Shown here piece by piece: positions 8,125-16,148 of a stretch of 64,000 nucleotides of DNA. This stretch comes from DASQBT01 sp049578545 (GTDB taxonomy: Bacteria > Pseudomonadota > Gammaproteobacteria > Burkholderiales > Thiobacillaceae): the NCBI GenBank assembly GCA_049578545.1, contig JBAUMF010000008.1, positions 56,053 to 120,052 on the forward strand, read 5' to 3'. Position 1 is the first letter of the stretch, and the number at the start of each line of letters is the position of its first letter. The notes beneath the pieces were generated by a model. The model was not told where the DNA came from. It did not search any database and was given only the letters and a program-made list of their open reading frames with translations. The position numbers and the translations under genes were made by a program.

Positions 8125-9225
8125 TCATCTGGATATCGCCGCTTTATAGCGCGCAGCCGATGCAGCCAGCTGACGCTCGATTTCATCCTGGTTCCAGGTT
8201 TCGCTGACCCAGCCTGCCAGGTTTTCCAGGGCAATCTGACCGAGCGCATCGATCCAGTCTGATGATTCGTTGAGGGCCGGGATGTAGTGGAATGATTTGC
8301 CGCCGGCATTGAGAAACGTGTCGCGCACTTCCTGGGCAATCTCTTCCAGGGTCTCCAGACAGTCGGCAACGAAGCCGGGACAGACGACGTCCACGCGTTC
8401 TGTGCCCGACTTGCCGAGCTCTTCCACGGTCTTGTCCGTATAGGGCTTGAGCCATTCAGCCTTGCCGAAGCGCGACTGGAAGGTGAGCCGGTACTGTTGC
8501 TTTTCCAGTCGGAGGCGTTCAGCCAGCAGGCGTCCGGTCTTCTGGCATTCGCAGTGATAGGGGTCACCCTTTTCCAGGGTATAGCGAGGCAGCCCGTGAA
8601 AACTCATGACCAGCACGTCGGGCCGGCCTTCGCGCTGCCAGTAGTTGCGAACGTTGGCAGCCAGCGCGTTGATGTAGGCAGGATGGTCGTGATAATGCTT
8701 GAGCGTGCGCAGAGCGGGCTGGTTACGCACGCGCGCCAGGTGCTGGCCGATCATGTCGAGTGCAGTCGCTGTAGTTGATGCCGCGTATTGCGGATACATG
8801 GGCAGTATGAGGATGCGGTCGCAGGCGGCTGACTTGAGCTTGACCAGGCTATCCGGAATGGAAGGCTGGCCATAACGCATGGCGTACTCGATCAGGAAGG
8901 GGGACTTGATTCGCTCGCCCATCCAGCCTTTCAGCAGCTTGGCCTGCTTCTCGGTATGTACTCTGAGCGGCGAGCCTTCTGTTGTCCAGATGGAGGCATA
9001 TTTCTTCGCCGACTTTTTGGGCCGCACAGTGAGAATGATCCCATTGAGAATCATCCACCAGATCGGTTTGGGGATTTCCACTACTCGCGGGTCGGAGAGG
9101 AACTCTTTGAGGTAACTGCGCAACGCAGCAGGTGTGGGTGCCGCTGGAGTGCCGAGGTTGACCAATAGGATGCCGGTGCGGGCAAGGCTCCCATGTATGA
9201 AATCAGGTTCTTTTTGATAGCGCAT
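8125..9225 (-). CDS. hemH: Ferrochelatase
   Basis: A 366-residue enzyme inserting Fe2+ into protoporphyrin IX, the last step of protohaem synthesis, at the cytoplasmic membrane face. Visible are the N-terminal GILLVNLGTP strand, the VMSFHGLPRY motif with the metal-site histidine, the FQSRFGKAEWLKPYTD block and a late GFVADCLETLEEI with the active-site glutamates. The length fits. No clear Shine-Dalgarno precedes the ATG at 9225, but the MRYQKEPDFIHGSLARTG start is family-typical. It lies 21 bp downstream of hrcA on the same strand. A decayed copy of its 3' end is at 4770-4990. Confidence 0.95.
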   Translation of the reverse strand: MRYQKEPDFIHGSLARTGILLVNLGTPAAPTPAALRSYLKEFLSDPRVVEIPKPIWWMILNGIILTVRPKKSAKKYASIWTTEGSPLRVHTEKQAKLLKGWMGERIKSPFLIEYAMRYGQPSIPDSLVKLKSAACDRILILPMYPQYAASTTATALDMIGQHLARVRNQPALRTLKHYHDHPAYINALAANVRNYWQREGRPDVLVMSFHGLPRYTLEKGDPYHCECQKTGRLLAERLRLEKQQYRLTFQSRFGKAEWLKPYTDKTVEELGKSGTERVDVVCPGFVADCLETLEEIAQEVRDTFLNAGGKSFHYIPALNESSDWIDALGQIALENLAGWVSETWNQDEIERQLAASAARYKAAISR

Positions 9226-9246
9226 TGTAAGGGGGGCGTCAGGGTA

Positions 9247-10263
9247 TTAGTGTTGTGAGAGGGCGGAAGAAAGCAGCCGGGCAGTGATCTCGACTATCGG
9301 TATCACCCGTTCGTACGCCATTCGCGTGGGGCCGACAACGCCGAGCGTGCCGACGACCTGGCCATCGACTTCATAGGGCGCAGTTACCATGCTGCATTCA
9401 TCCAATGGGAGGAGCTCTGAATCTCCACCAATAAAAATCTGCACCCCCTGTGCGGCACGAGATTGTTCAAGCAGTTGCATCAAAGCGGTCTTTTGTTCGA
9501 AAACGTCGAAGAGTTTGCGCAGATTGATCACGTTGGCCGACAAATCGTCGATATCGAGCAGCTTGCGGCTGCCTGACACCACCACAGGTTCGCGCCCTGT
9601 ATCCATCGCTTCGCTACCGGCATCGACAGCGGCAGACAAGAGACGTGTCATGTCGTCGCGAAGCTTGCCCAGTTCTTCCTTGAGCTTGAGCTTGACCTGG
9701 TCGAAGGTGAGGCCGGCAAAATGACGGTTGAAGTAATTGGCGGACTCGATCAGTTGGCTTTGGCTGTAGCTTCGATCAGTGAGCATCACGCGGTTTTCCA
9801 CTTCACCTTCCTGGGTGACGATGATAAGCAACACCCGCTTTTCGGACAGACTGAGAAATTCGACCTGGCGGAACGCGGGGTTGCGCCTCGGCGTCAGCAC
9901 CAAGCCGGCAAAATGGGTCAGCTCAGACAGCAGATTGGATGCAGCGGTGATCAGCTTATGGGGATCGTTGGGGGCAAGCTGATGCTCCATCTGGCTTTGT
10001 GCAGTCTTATCCAGAGGTTGTACGGTCAACAGGCAATCGACGAAGAACCGGTAACCCTTGGGGGTTGGAATGCGGCCGGCCGAGGTATGCGGGCTGATGA
10101 CAAAACCCAGGTCTTCAAGGTCTGCCATGATGTTACGGATACTGGCTGGAGAAAGGTCAAGTCCGGAATGCTTGGACAGGGTGCGGGAACCCACGGGCTC
10201 ACCCTCGGTGATATAACGTTCAACCAAGGTCTTGAGCAGAAATCGGGCACGATCGGTAAGCAT
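9247..10263 (-). CDS. hrcA: Heat-inducible transcription repressor HrcA
   Basis: A 338-residue repressor that binds CIRCE inverted repeats upstream of chaperone operons. The N-terminal winged helix shows LLKTLVERYITEGEPVGSRT, with SPASIRNIMADLEDLGF as recognition region and the SPHTSAGRIPT wing. The C-terminal part has FIGGDSELLPLDECSMV and GTLGVVGPTRMAYERVIPIV, both HrcA signatures. The regulated chaperone genes are not in the window, and I find no CIRCE site in the 35-bp gap to nadK. It is divergent from nadK and co-directional with hemH. Confidence 0.95.
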   Translation of the reverse strand: MLTDRARFLLKTLVERYITEGEPVGSRTLSKHSGLDLSPASIRNIMADLEDLGFVISPHTSAGRIPTPKGYRFFVDCLLTVQPLDKTAQSQMEHQLAPNDPHKLITAASNLLSELTHFAGLVLTPRRNPAFRQVEFLSLSEKRVLLIIVTQEGEVENRVMLTDRSYSQSQLIESANYFNRHFAGLTFDQVKLKLKEELGKLRDDMTRLLSAAVDAGSEAMDTGREPVVVSGSRKLLDIDDLSANVINLRKLFDVFEQKTALMQLLEQSRAAQGVQIFIGGDSELLPLDECSMVTAPYEVDGQVVGTLGVVGPTRMAYERVIPIVEITARLLSSALSQH

Positions 10264-10275
10264 GGTTTCATTTTA

Positions 10276-10291
10276 ATACGGTCCGTATAAT
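10276..10291. promoter_or_regulatory. Divergent hrcA/nadK promoter region with 13-bp palindrome
   Basis: Only 35 bp separate the two start codons. ATACGG-T-CCGTAT (10276-10288) is a perfect palindrome that overlaps TATAAT (10286-10291), a consensus -10 box ending 7 bases before the nadK ATG. Transcription from it would begin at or next to the start codon. The -35 region is weak. Confidence 0.45.
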
Positions 10292-10298
10292 CAGCACC

Positions 10299-11168
10299 AT
10301 GAACTCACCATTTAAGACAGTCGCTCTGGTTGGCAAGTACGATAGCGACATCGGCGAATCCATCTTGCTCCTTGCCCGTTTTCTGGTGCATCGAGGCTTT
10401 CAAGTGGTCATCGCACGGCAAACAGCTGAAAAACTCGACATCCCCGGATATCACCTCGAAAACCTTTCGGATATCGGCAAGGTCGCCGATGTTGCCATTG
10501 TTCTGGGTGGAGACGGGACCATCCTTTCGATTGCACGAGTATTGGCCGTCTGTGGGGTACCGATTATCGGTGTCAATCAGGGAAGGCTGGGTTTCCTGGC
10601 CGATATTTCCATGGAAGAAATGGAAACCGAACTGGCCGACATGCTGAATGGGCGCTATCAGTCTGAAGACCGCATTCTCCTTGAGGCGAGAGTGATCAGG
10701 GGGCGAGAAACCCTGTCTGAGGAGTGCGCATTCAACGATGTGGTAGTCAGCAAGGCCGGAACCGGACGCCTGATTGAGTTTGAAGTGTCAATTGATGAAG
10801 AGTTTGTTTACAGCCAGCGTTCTGACGGCCTGGTGGTGGCCACACCTACCGGTTCCACGGCCTATGCCTTGTCAGCAGGCGGCCCGATTTTGCATCCCAC
10901 GCTCGATGCGATTGCACTCGTACCTATCTGTCCGCATACGCTCTCTGCACGCCCGATTGCAGTGAATGGCGATTCACACGTGGAAATCCGCATTGTCTTT
11001 GCCGATGATTGTCGGGCTCATTTCGATGGGCAGAAACATGCTGACCTGATGGAGGGCGACCGACTGCAAATCTATCGTGCAATCAAGCCGGCTACGTTGC
11101 TTCATCCGCTGGATCACAGCTACTACTCCACACTCAGACAGAAATTGCATTGGGGGCATCAACTATAG
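10299..11168 (+). CDS. nadK: NAD kinase
   Basis: A 289-residue cytoplasmic enzyme that phosphorylates NAD to NADP using ATP or polyphosphate. The catalytic LGGDGTILS motif appears around residue 70, followed by NQGRLGFLADI and the second conserved block SDGLVVATPTGSTAY, with GGPILHPTLDAI after it. The length fits the proteobacterial family. No Shine-Dalgarno is visible upstream of the ATG and a consensus -10 box lies 7 bases before it, so leaderless translation is possible. The last base of the TAG stop is also the first base of the terminal repeat of the MITE-like element that follows. Confidence 0.95.
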   Translation: MNSPFKTVALVGKYDSDIGESILLLARFLVHRGFQVVIARQTAEKLDIPGYHLENLSDIGKVADVAIVLGGDGTILSIARVLAVCGVPIIGVNQGRLGFLADISMEEMETELADMLNGRYQSEDRILLEARVIRGRETLSEECAFNDVVVSKAGTGRLIEFEVSIDEEFVYSQRSDGLVVATPTGSTAYALSAGGPILHPTLDAIALVPICPHTLSARPIAVNGDSHVEIRIVFADDCRAHFDGQKHADLMEGDRLQIYRAIKPATLLHPLDHSYYSTLRQKLHWGHQL

Positions 11169-11629
11169 GAACCTCTGATTACGTCGCCCATGAGCCGCGT
11201 TTGTCACGAAACATGCTCAGGTGCGAGACGCGCGACGAAGGTCGTAGCCGGGCCTGCGATGCCTAGGAGCGCAACGACGCAGGTGGGCACGTTGGCCGCT
11301 TCGCTCGAGACTCGCCCCAAGGCGCTGCTTGCGCGGGCTCGTTTTCCGGCCAACCCGGAAGGCAGGGGCTGGGCGGGCAGCCTGCTTTGTCGCGCCGCTT
11401 GGCTTCGTGGGCGACCGCGTAGGGTGGAGCAGGGGCCCCTTCGGGGATGTGACCCCGAAGCGGGATGCGGCGGCCCGGGCGCGGCCGCTTGTCATCCCCT
11501 CCGCTGCCGGATCCCCTTCGGGGGCTCTCTGGCAACGCTACGGGGCGCCACTGCGACCAGCGCGACGCTTCGTGCATGCCGTTCCGCCGACCCGCCTGCG
11601 CGGCCATGCGGGACGAAATCAGAGGTTCC
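11168..11629. mobile_element. MITE-like GC-rich element with 18-bp terminal inverted repeats
   Basis: Both ends carry the same 18 bases in inverted orientation with one mismatch: GGAACCTCTGATTACGTC at 11168-11185 and, read on the minus strand, GGAACCTCTGATTTCGTC at 11629-11612. The 462-bp interior is far more GC-rich than its neighbours and is full of short palindromes. ORFs inside it have no family features. It fills the nadK-recN gap exactly. No target duplication is obvious. The structure resembles non-autonomous elements moved in trans by a transposase. Confidence 0.7.
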
Positions 11630-11632
11630 ATT

Positions 11633-13300
11633 GTGTTAACCAATATCAGCCTGCGGGATTTCATTCTGGTCGATCAACTGGAAGTGACTTTTCGGTCGGG
11701 TCTGACCGTGCTTACCGGCGAGACTGGCGCGGGCAAGTCACTTCTGGTCGATGCGCTGGCCCTGGCACTAGGTGCACGCGGCGAGGCCGGGCTGATCCGT
11801 CAGGGGGCCGAACGCGCCGAAATCAGCGCTGAATTTGATGTAGCAAATCTCCCCGAGTGCAAAAAGTGGCTGAACGAAGCTGGCTTGACTGCCGAGCCCG
11901 GCGAGTGTTTGCTGAGGCGTGTTATTGAATCGAATGGACGGTCCAGGGCATTCATCAACGGCTCCGCCGTTACGCTTACCCAACTCAAGCAGATCGGCGA
12001 CCTCTTGGTCGACATTCATGGACAGCATGCTCACCACGCACTGCTCAGGAGCGATGTCCAGCGCAATCTGCTCGATGGCTATGCTGGTGCAGAAGCCGAA
12101 GTGGAACAAGTTGCACAGGCCTGGCGCAACTGGAAAGCGGCCCGAAGCCGGCTGGAAGACGCCCACACCCTGGGGCGTGAGCGCGCCATGGAGCGCGAAG
12201 CATTGGCGGCGGCCTTGGCCGATCTGCTGCCCGCAAAGGCTGATATTGAAGCCTGGAGTGATATTCAGGCCGAACATGGTCGAATGTCGCACAGCACGGC
12301 ACTGATGGAGGGCTGCGCCCAAACATTGGTTGCACTGGACGAAGGCGAGGATCCCTTGCTTTCCCGTTTGGCCATTTTGCAACGTCGAATGAGTGAACTG
12401 GCTGAATACGATGCAGGCCTGGTTTCGATCGGTGGATTGATCGCCTCAAGTCATGCGCAGTTGGTTGAGGCTCATCACGAATTGCGTCGTTATGCCGATC
12501 GGTTGAGCCTCGATCCGGAACGCCTGGCTGAGCTGGACCGACGCATGGGGGATGTCCATCGACTTTCGCGCAAGCATCGTTTGCCGCCAGAACAGCTGGT
12601 TGAACTGATTCGGGATATGCAGTCTAGATTGAATGCGCTGAATCAGGCAGACGACGTCGATGCCTTGAGGCGTGCAGAGGAATCGGCCGCGAACAAGTAC
12701 AAGGATCTGGCTGCCCAACTCGGCCGATTACGCAAGCAGGCCGGCAAGGATCTGGCCCGCACTGTAAATAGCGCATTAACTGAACTGGCCTTGTCAGATG
12801 CGCGTTTCGAAGTACGCTTGCAAGCACTGGAAGAACCCAAGGCAACGGGCATGGAGGAAGTCGGGTTCTATGTTTCCACCCACAGCGGCCTGGCAGCGGG
12901 TCCTTTGGATAAGGTGGCCTCTGGCGGGGAACTGTCTCGGATCAGCCTTGCTGTCCAGACTGTCATGTTGGGACAGGCAGGCGTGCCGACGCTGATCCTC
13001 GATGAAGTCGATGTGGGCATCGGCGGTGCGGTGGCCGAGGCAGTGGGCAGACGTCTGGCGCAGTTGGGCAAATCAAAGCAGGTATTGGTGATAACCCATT
13101 TGCCACAGGTTGCAGCATGGGGAGATCAGCATCTTCAGGTCAACAAGGGTGTCGTAAACGGCCAGATGATCAGTGATATTCGCCAGCTAGACGACCGCGG
13201 CAGGGTTGAGGAAATCGCCCGCATGCTGGGAGGACAGGAAATCACCACGACAACGCGCAAGCATGCGCAGGAAATTCTGGAACTTTCCACGGTCCGGTAA
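11633..13300 (+). CDS. recN: DNA repair protein RecN
   Basis: A 555-residue SMC-like ATPase acting in double-strand break repair. The N-terminus MLTNISLRDFILVDQLEV leads to the Walker A TGETGAGKS, a central coiled-coil region (about 150-380), and the C-terminal signature ASGGELSRISLAV with LILDEVDVGIGG (Walker B) and ITHLPQVAAWGDQH. I place the start at the GTG at 11633, which gives the standard RecN N-terminus. Longer upstream ORFs run into the MITE-like element. The AGAGG serving as ribosome site (11621-11625) lies inside the element's terminal repeat. Confidence 0.95.
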   Translation: MLTNISLRDFILVDQLEVTFRSGLTVLTGETGAGKSLLVDALALALGARGEAGLIRQGAERAEISAEFDVANLPECKKWLNEAGLTAEPGECLLRRVIESNGRSRAFINGSAVTLTQLKQIGDLLVDIHGQHAHHALLRSDVQRNLLDGYAGAEAEVEQVAQAWRNWKAARSRLEDAHTLGRERAMEREALAAALADLLPAKADIEAWSDIQAEHGRMSHSTALMEGCAQTLVALDEGEDPLLSRLAILQRRMSELAEYDAGLVSIGGLIASSHAQLVEAHHELRRYADRLSLDPERLAELDRRMGDVHRLSRKHRLPPEQLVELIRDMQSRLNALNQADDVDALRRAEESAANKYKDLAAQLGRLRKQAGKDLARTVNSALTELALSDARFEVRLQALEEPKATGMEEVGFYVSTHSGLAAGPLDKVASGGELSRISLAVQTVMLGQAGVPTLILDEVDVGIGGAVAEAVGRRLAQLGKSKQVLVITHLPQVAAWGDQHLQVNKGVVNGQMISDIRQLDDRGRVEEIARMLGGQEITTTTRKHAQEILELSTVR

Positions 13301-13308
13301 ACCGGAAA

Positions 13309-13740
13309 TTACTTTTTGGCGCGATGTGGACAGGGATTCTTGGTGCAGTCCGCGTAAATTTGCAGCGAATGATCATGGATGGAAAATCCGCGCTGTTCAG
13401 CAATCTTGTTTTGGCGTTTCTCGATTTCCGCATCCATGAACTCTTCCACCCGCCCACATTGCAAGCACACCAGGTGATCGTGGTGTGTTCCCTGATTCAG
13501 CTCGAATACAGCCTTGTCTGAATCGAAATGATGGCGTATCAGCAAACCGGCCTGCTCGAACTGGGTTAATACTCGATAAACCGTCGCCAGACCGATATCG
13601 TGGCCGTCGTCCGCAAGCAGTCGATAGACCTCTTCGGCGGTCATGTGACGTTTTTCGCTGTGCTCGAAAATATCCAGTATTTTCAGGCGTGGAAGGGTAG
13701 CTTTTAACCCGATGTTCTTCAGGTCGCTGGGAGTACTCAC
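13309..13740 (-). CDS. fur: Ferric uptake regulator Fur
   Basis: A 143-residue iron-responsive repressor. Sequence features are DLKNIGLKATLPRLKIL, the winged-helix HMTAEEVYRLLADDGHDIGLATVYRVL, the metal site region GTHHDHLVCLQCGRVEEF and a late CTKNPCPHRAK. The ORF can extend to 13866, but a GTG at 13740 with GGAG eight bases upstream gives the usual Fur length and start (STPSDLKNIGL); ATG 13779 is an alternative. It is convergent with recN (8 bp apart) and divergent from bamE, as in many betaproteobacteria. The GTTATCATAAC palindrome in the divergent gap could be an autoregulatory site. Confidence 0.93.
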   Translation of the reverse strand: MSTPSDLKNIGLKATLPRLKILDIFEHSEKRHMTAEEVYRLLADDGHDIGLATVYRVLTQFEQAGLLIRHHFDSDKAVFELNQGTHHDHLVCLQCGRVEEFMDAEIEKRQNKIAEQRGFSIHDHSLQIYADCTKNPCPHRAKK

Positions 13741-13771
13741 GTCAGCGGCTCCGAATTGAGAAAGAAACTCA

Positions 13772-13782
13772 GTTATCATAAC
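13772..13782. promoter_or_regulatory. Palindrome in the fur/bamE divergent region
   Basis: GTTAT-C-ATAAC is a perfect 11-bp palindrome 31 bases before the fur start. It shares the ATAAT/ATCATT flavour of Fur boxes but is shorter than the 19-bp consensus, so the assignment is tentative. Confidence 0.3.
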
Positions 13783-13810
13783 GCTTTTCGACACACACGT
13801 CCTGAACAAA

Positions 13811-14929
13811 ATGCGGCCCCTGCTTGTTTTTCCTTCTTTGCTGCTGCTGGCAGCCTGCTCGACCACGCAGTTGCCGATATCCCCTCACAAGATAGATGTA
13901 CAGCAAGGCAATGTCATCGATCAGGAAACCGTGAGCAAACTGAAACCCGGCCTGACCCGCTCACAGGTGAGGTTCTTGCTCGGCACGCCGCTAGTCGTTG
14001 ACCCTTTTCGCGACAATCGTTGGGACTACGTTTACAACTACCGAACCGCCGGCAAGCTGACCGCACAAAAACGGCTTACGGTGTTTTTTGAGCGGGATGC
14101 ATTGAGCCGCATTGAAACGGAAGGGTTTGATCAGACCACGCCCAAGGCCGAAGTTGTTGCTCTCAAGCCCCCGTCGGTTTCAGAACCTCAATCCCTGGCT
14201 CCGGTCCAGCCAGAGCCGGTCACCAAGGCCGAAGCTGAGCAGCCGGCGACTTTGGACAACTCCGTGCAGCAAGCTCAGCTTCAGCCGAAGGTTGCTGCAC
14301 AAGTGAAGGAATCTGAACCTCAGCCTGCGCCTGTCGCAGCGGTGCCTGCGCCTCCAGCCACAACGTCCACAAACACTCTCGGTACAGGGCTGGCAACGGT
14401 CAAGACTTCTGTTGTTCCTGCGCTGGAAACAGTTGAAAAGAAGACCACTGTCGTCAAAGCGGATAGCACGCCTCCGCAGCCGGTCGCCTTGCAGCAAGAC
14501 ACTGATGCTGATGCCGTCAAGCCGGATGTCGTGCCGACTTTCCCCGAGTCAAAGGGAACTTCAGACATCGAATCACCGGTATTGGCAGCCGTTCAGAACT
14601 GGGCGAAGGCCTGGTCAGCCCGGGATGAGCAAGGTTATCTGGCTGCGTACTCGGATGATTTCAAGCCTGGCGGTGGCTTTACCAGGGCTGAATGGAAGAA
14701 GCGCCGCAAGATGCTGCTGAATCTTTCCAAGAATATTGAAGTGCAGGTTGAATCGCCAGTCGTTGAGTTTCCCAAAGCAGGACAAGCGCTTGTTACGTTT
14801 AATCAGTATTACCGCTCAGACACCTTCCATGATGCCGTGATCAAGCAACTGCTGATGGGCTTGCAGGACGGCCGCTGGCTGATCCTTGAGGAGCGTGTAA
14901 TGTCGGTACTCAACATCATAAAGAAATGA
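13811..14929 (+). CDS. bamE: BamE lipoprotein with C-terminal NTF2-like extension
   Basis: A 372-residue protein, about three times the usual BamE length. Residues 1-16 form a lipoprotein signal (LLLLAAC). Residues 20-110 are a SmpA/OmlA (BamE) domain with VSKLKPGLTRSQVRFLLGTP and WDYVYNYRTAGK, a subunit of the outer-membrane beta-barrel assembly complex. A low-complexity P/Q/V/T linker spans about 115-255. Residues 256-372 (VQNWAKAWSARDEQGYLAAY, FVTFNQYYRSDTF-like and DGRWLILEERV segments) look like an NTF2/Cds6-C type domain, also found in some peptidoglycan-associated proteins. It is divergent from fur and overlaps dapB by an ATGA. Confidence 0.85.
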   Translation: MRPLLVFPSLLLLAACSTTQLPISPHKIDVQQGNVIDQETVSKLKPGLTRSQVRFLLGTPLVVDPFRDNRWDYVYNYRTAGKLTAQKRLTVFFERDALSRIETEGFDQTTPKAEVVALKPPSVSEPQSLAPVQPEPVTKAEAEQPATLDNSVQQAQLQPKVAAQVKESEPQPAPVAAVPAPPATTSTNTLGTGLATVKTSVVPALETVEKKTTVVKADSTPPQPVALQQDTDADAVKPDVVPTFPESKGTSDIESPVLAAVQNWAKAWSARDEQGYLAAYSDDFKPGGGFTRAEWKKRRKMLLNLSKNIEVQVESPVVEFPKAGQALVTFNQYYRSDTFHDAVIKQLLMGLQDGRWLILEERVMSVLNIIKK

Positions 14930-15732
14930 GTGCGCTGAAGACTGTCATAGCGGGTGTTTCTGGACGCATGGGCAAGGCATTGCTGGAGGCCATAGCAGCA
15001 GATTCTGGTTGCAGCCTGCATGGAGCATTGGACCGCGCCGGCACCAATGCAATTGGCCTGGATGCCGGCATTTACAGCGGTGCCCAGACCGGCGTGAAGA
15101 TTACCGACCAGGCCAATGACGCGCTCGCTGGGGCAGAGGTGTTGATTGATTTCACCCGGCCGGAAGCAACGTTGTCATATCTCGACGCTTGCCACAGGGC
15201 AAGGACAAACATGATTATTGGCACGACCGGCTTCGATGCAGCAGGCAAACATGCCATCGAGAATGCGGCAAGAGACATTGGGATCGTGTTCGCGCCCAAC
15301 TTCAGCGTGGGCATAAACTTGCTGTTGAAACTGGCTGAAACTGCTGCACGCGTGCTGAATGAAGGCTACGACATTGAAATCATTGAGGCCCATCATCGGC
15401 ATAAAGTCGATGCACCTTCAGGAACAGCACTTGGAATCGGTCAGGTCGTGGCGGGTGCCTTGGGGCGCGACCTCAAAACGTGTGCGGTATACGGACGCGA
15501 AGGTGTTATTGGCGAGCGTAAGCCCGACACAATCGGATTCGCCACAGTGCGCGGTGGCGACATCGTTGGCGACCACACCCTGCTTTTTGCCGGCGTCGGT
15601 GAACGCGTTGAATTGGCCCACAAGGCCAGCAGCCGGGGCACATTTGCACAAGGTGCCTTGCGGGCGGCCAAATGGCTGCATGGCAAGGGGCCGGGACTGT
15701 TTGACATGCGTGACGTGCTCGGACTCAAATAG
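14926..15732 (+). CDS. dapB: 4-hydroxy-tetrahydrodipicolinate reductase
   Basis: A 268-residue NAD(P)H-dependent enzyme of the lysine/diaminopimelate pathway. The N-terminal AGVSGRMGKALLEAI is the dinucleotide-binding loop, and DFTRPEATLSYLDAC and IIGTTGFDAAG follow. The catalytic block is EIIEAHHRHKVDAPSGTAL, with the HH pair and K of the family. The length is standard. The ATG overlaps the bamE stop (ATGA), so the pair is translationally coupled, and a glutaredoxin gene follows 12 bp later. Confidence 0.95.
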   Translation: MSALKTVIAGVSGRMGKALLEAIAADSGCSLHGALDRAGTNAIGLDAGIYSGAQTGVKITDQANDALAGAEVLIDFTRPEATLSYLDACHRARTNMIIGTTGFDAAGKHAIENAARDIGIVFAPNFSVGINLLLKLAETAARVLNEGYDIEIIEAHHRHKVDAPSGTALGIGQVVAGALGRDLKTCAVYGREGVIGERKPDTIGFATVRGGDIVGDHTLLFAGVGERVELAHKASSRGTFAQGALRAAKWLHGKGPGLFDMRDVLGLK

Positions 15733-15744
15733 CGGGAAGATTCA

Positions 15745-16002
15745 ATGAATCACGTAAAGGTATACAGCACCGGCACTTGCCCCGTCTGTGTCAAAGCCAA
15801 GGCTTTCCTTGACAAACGCGGCGTTGCCTACGATGAAGTCCGAATTGACCTCGACCGGGACGCGTTGAAGGAATTTTCCATTGCCACCAATGGCGCACGC
15901 ACCGTGCCGCAAATCATCGTAGACGGAAAATGCATCGGTGGATTTACCGAACTGACCGAACTGCACATGGATGGTGGACTGGATCATCTTGTGGCCGACT
16001 GA
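15745..16002 (+). CDS. Glutaredoxin
   Basis: An 85-residue monothiol/dithiol oxidoreductase of the GrxC size class. The active site is CPVC (usual form CPYC) within VYSTGTCPVCVKAK. The glutathione-binding TVPQIIVDGKCIGGFTEL segment with its cis-proline is intact. It reduces protein disulfides or glutathione mixed disulfides in the cytoplasm. It lies 12 bp behind dapB and is probably co-transcribed; a separate promoter precedes carA downstream. Confidence 0.9.
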   Translation: MNHVKVYSTGTCPVCVKAKAFLDKRGVAYDEVRIDLDRDALKEFSIATNGARTVPQIIVDGKCIGGFTELTELHMDGGLDHLVAD

Positions 16003-16041
16003 TTCGCGCCCACAGACCATCCCATCCAGAGTCTGTCAGCG

Positions 16042-16070
16042 TTGCCCCAGAGTACCAGTCGAGATATAAT
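16042..16070 (+). promoter_or_regulatory. Sigma-70 promoter of carAB
   Basis: TTGCCC (16042-16047) and TATAAT (16065-16070) are separated by exactly 17 bp, about 75 bp before the carA GTG. The -10 box is consensus. I see no arginine- or pyrimidine-operator that I could name. Confidence 0.6.
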
Positions 16071-16148
16071 TCACACTCAATTCGGGCGGGCCAGACGCAA
16101 GTCTGCACCCGCCTAATCTTTAGCTACCCTGCAATTTCGGAGTTTTCT

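Noticed and set aside
11190..11664. Several long ORFs on both strands between nadK and recN (133-167 residues)
   Set aside because: They lie inside the GC-rich inverted-repeat element, have low-complexity Arg/Ala/Pro-rich translations and overlap each other in all frames; GC-rich DNA simply lacks stop codons.
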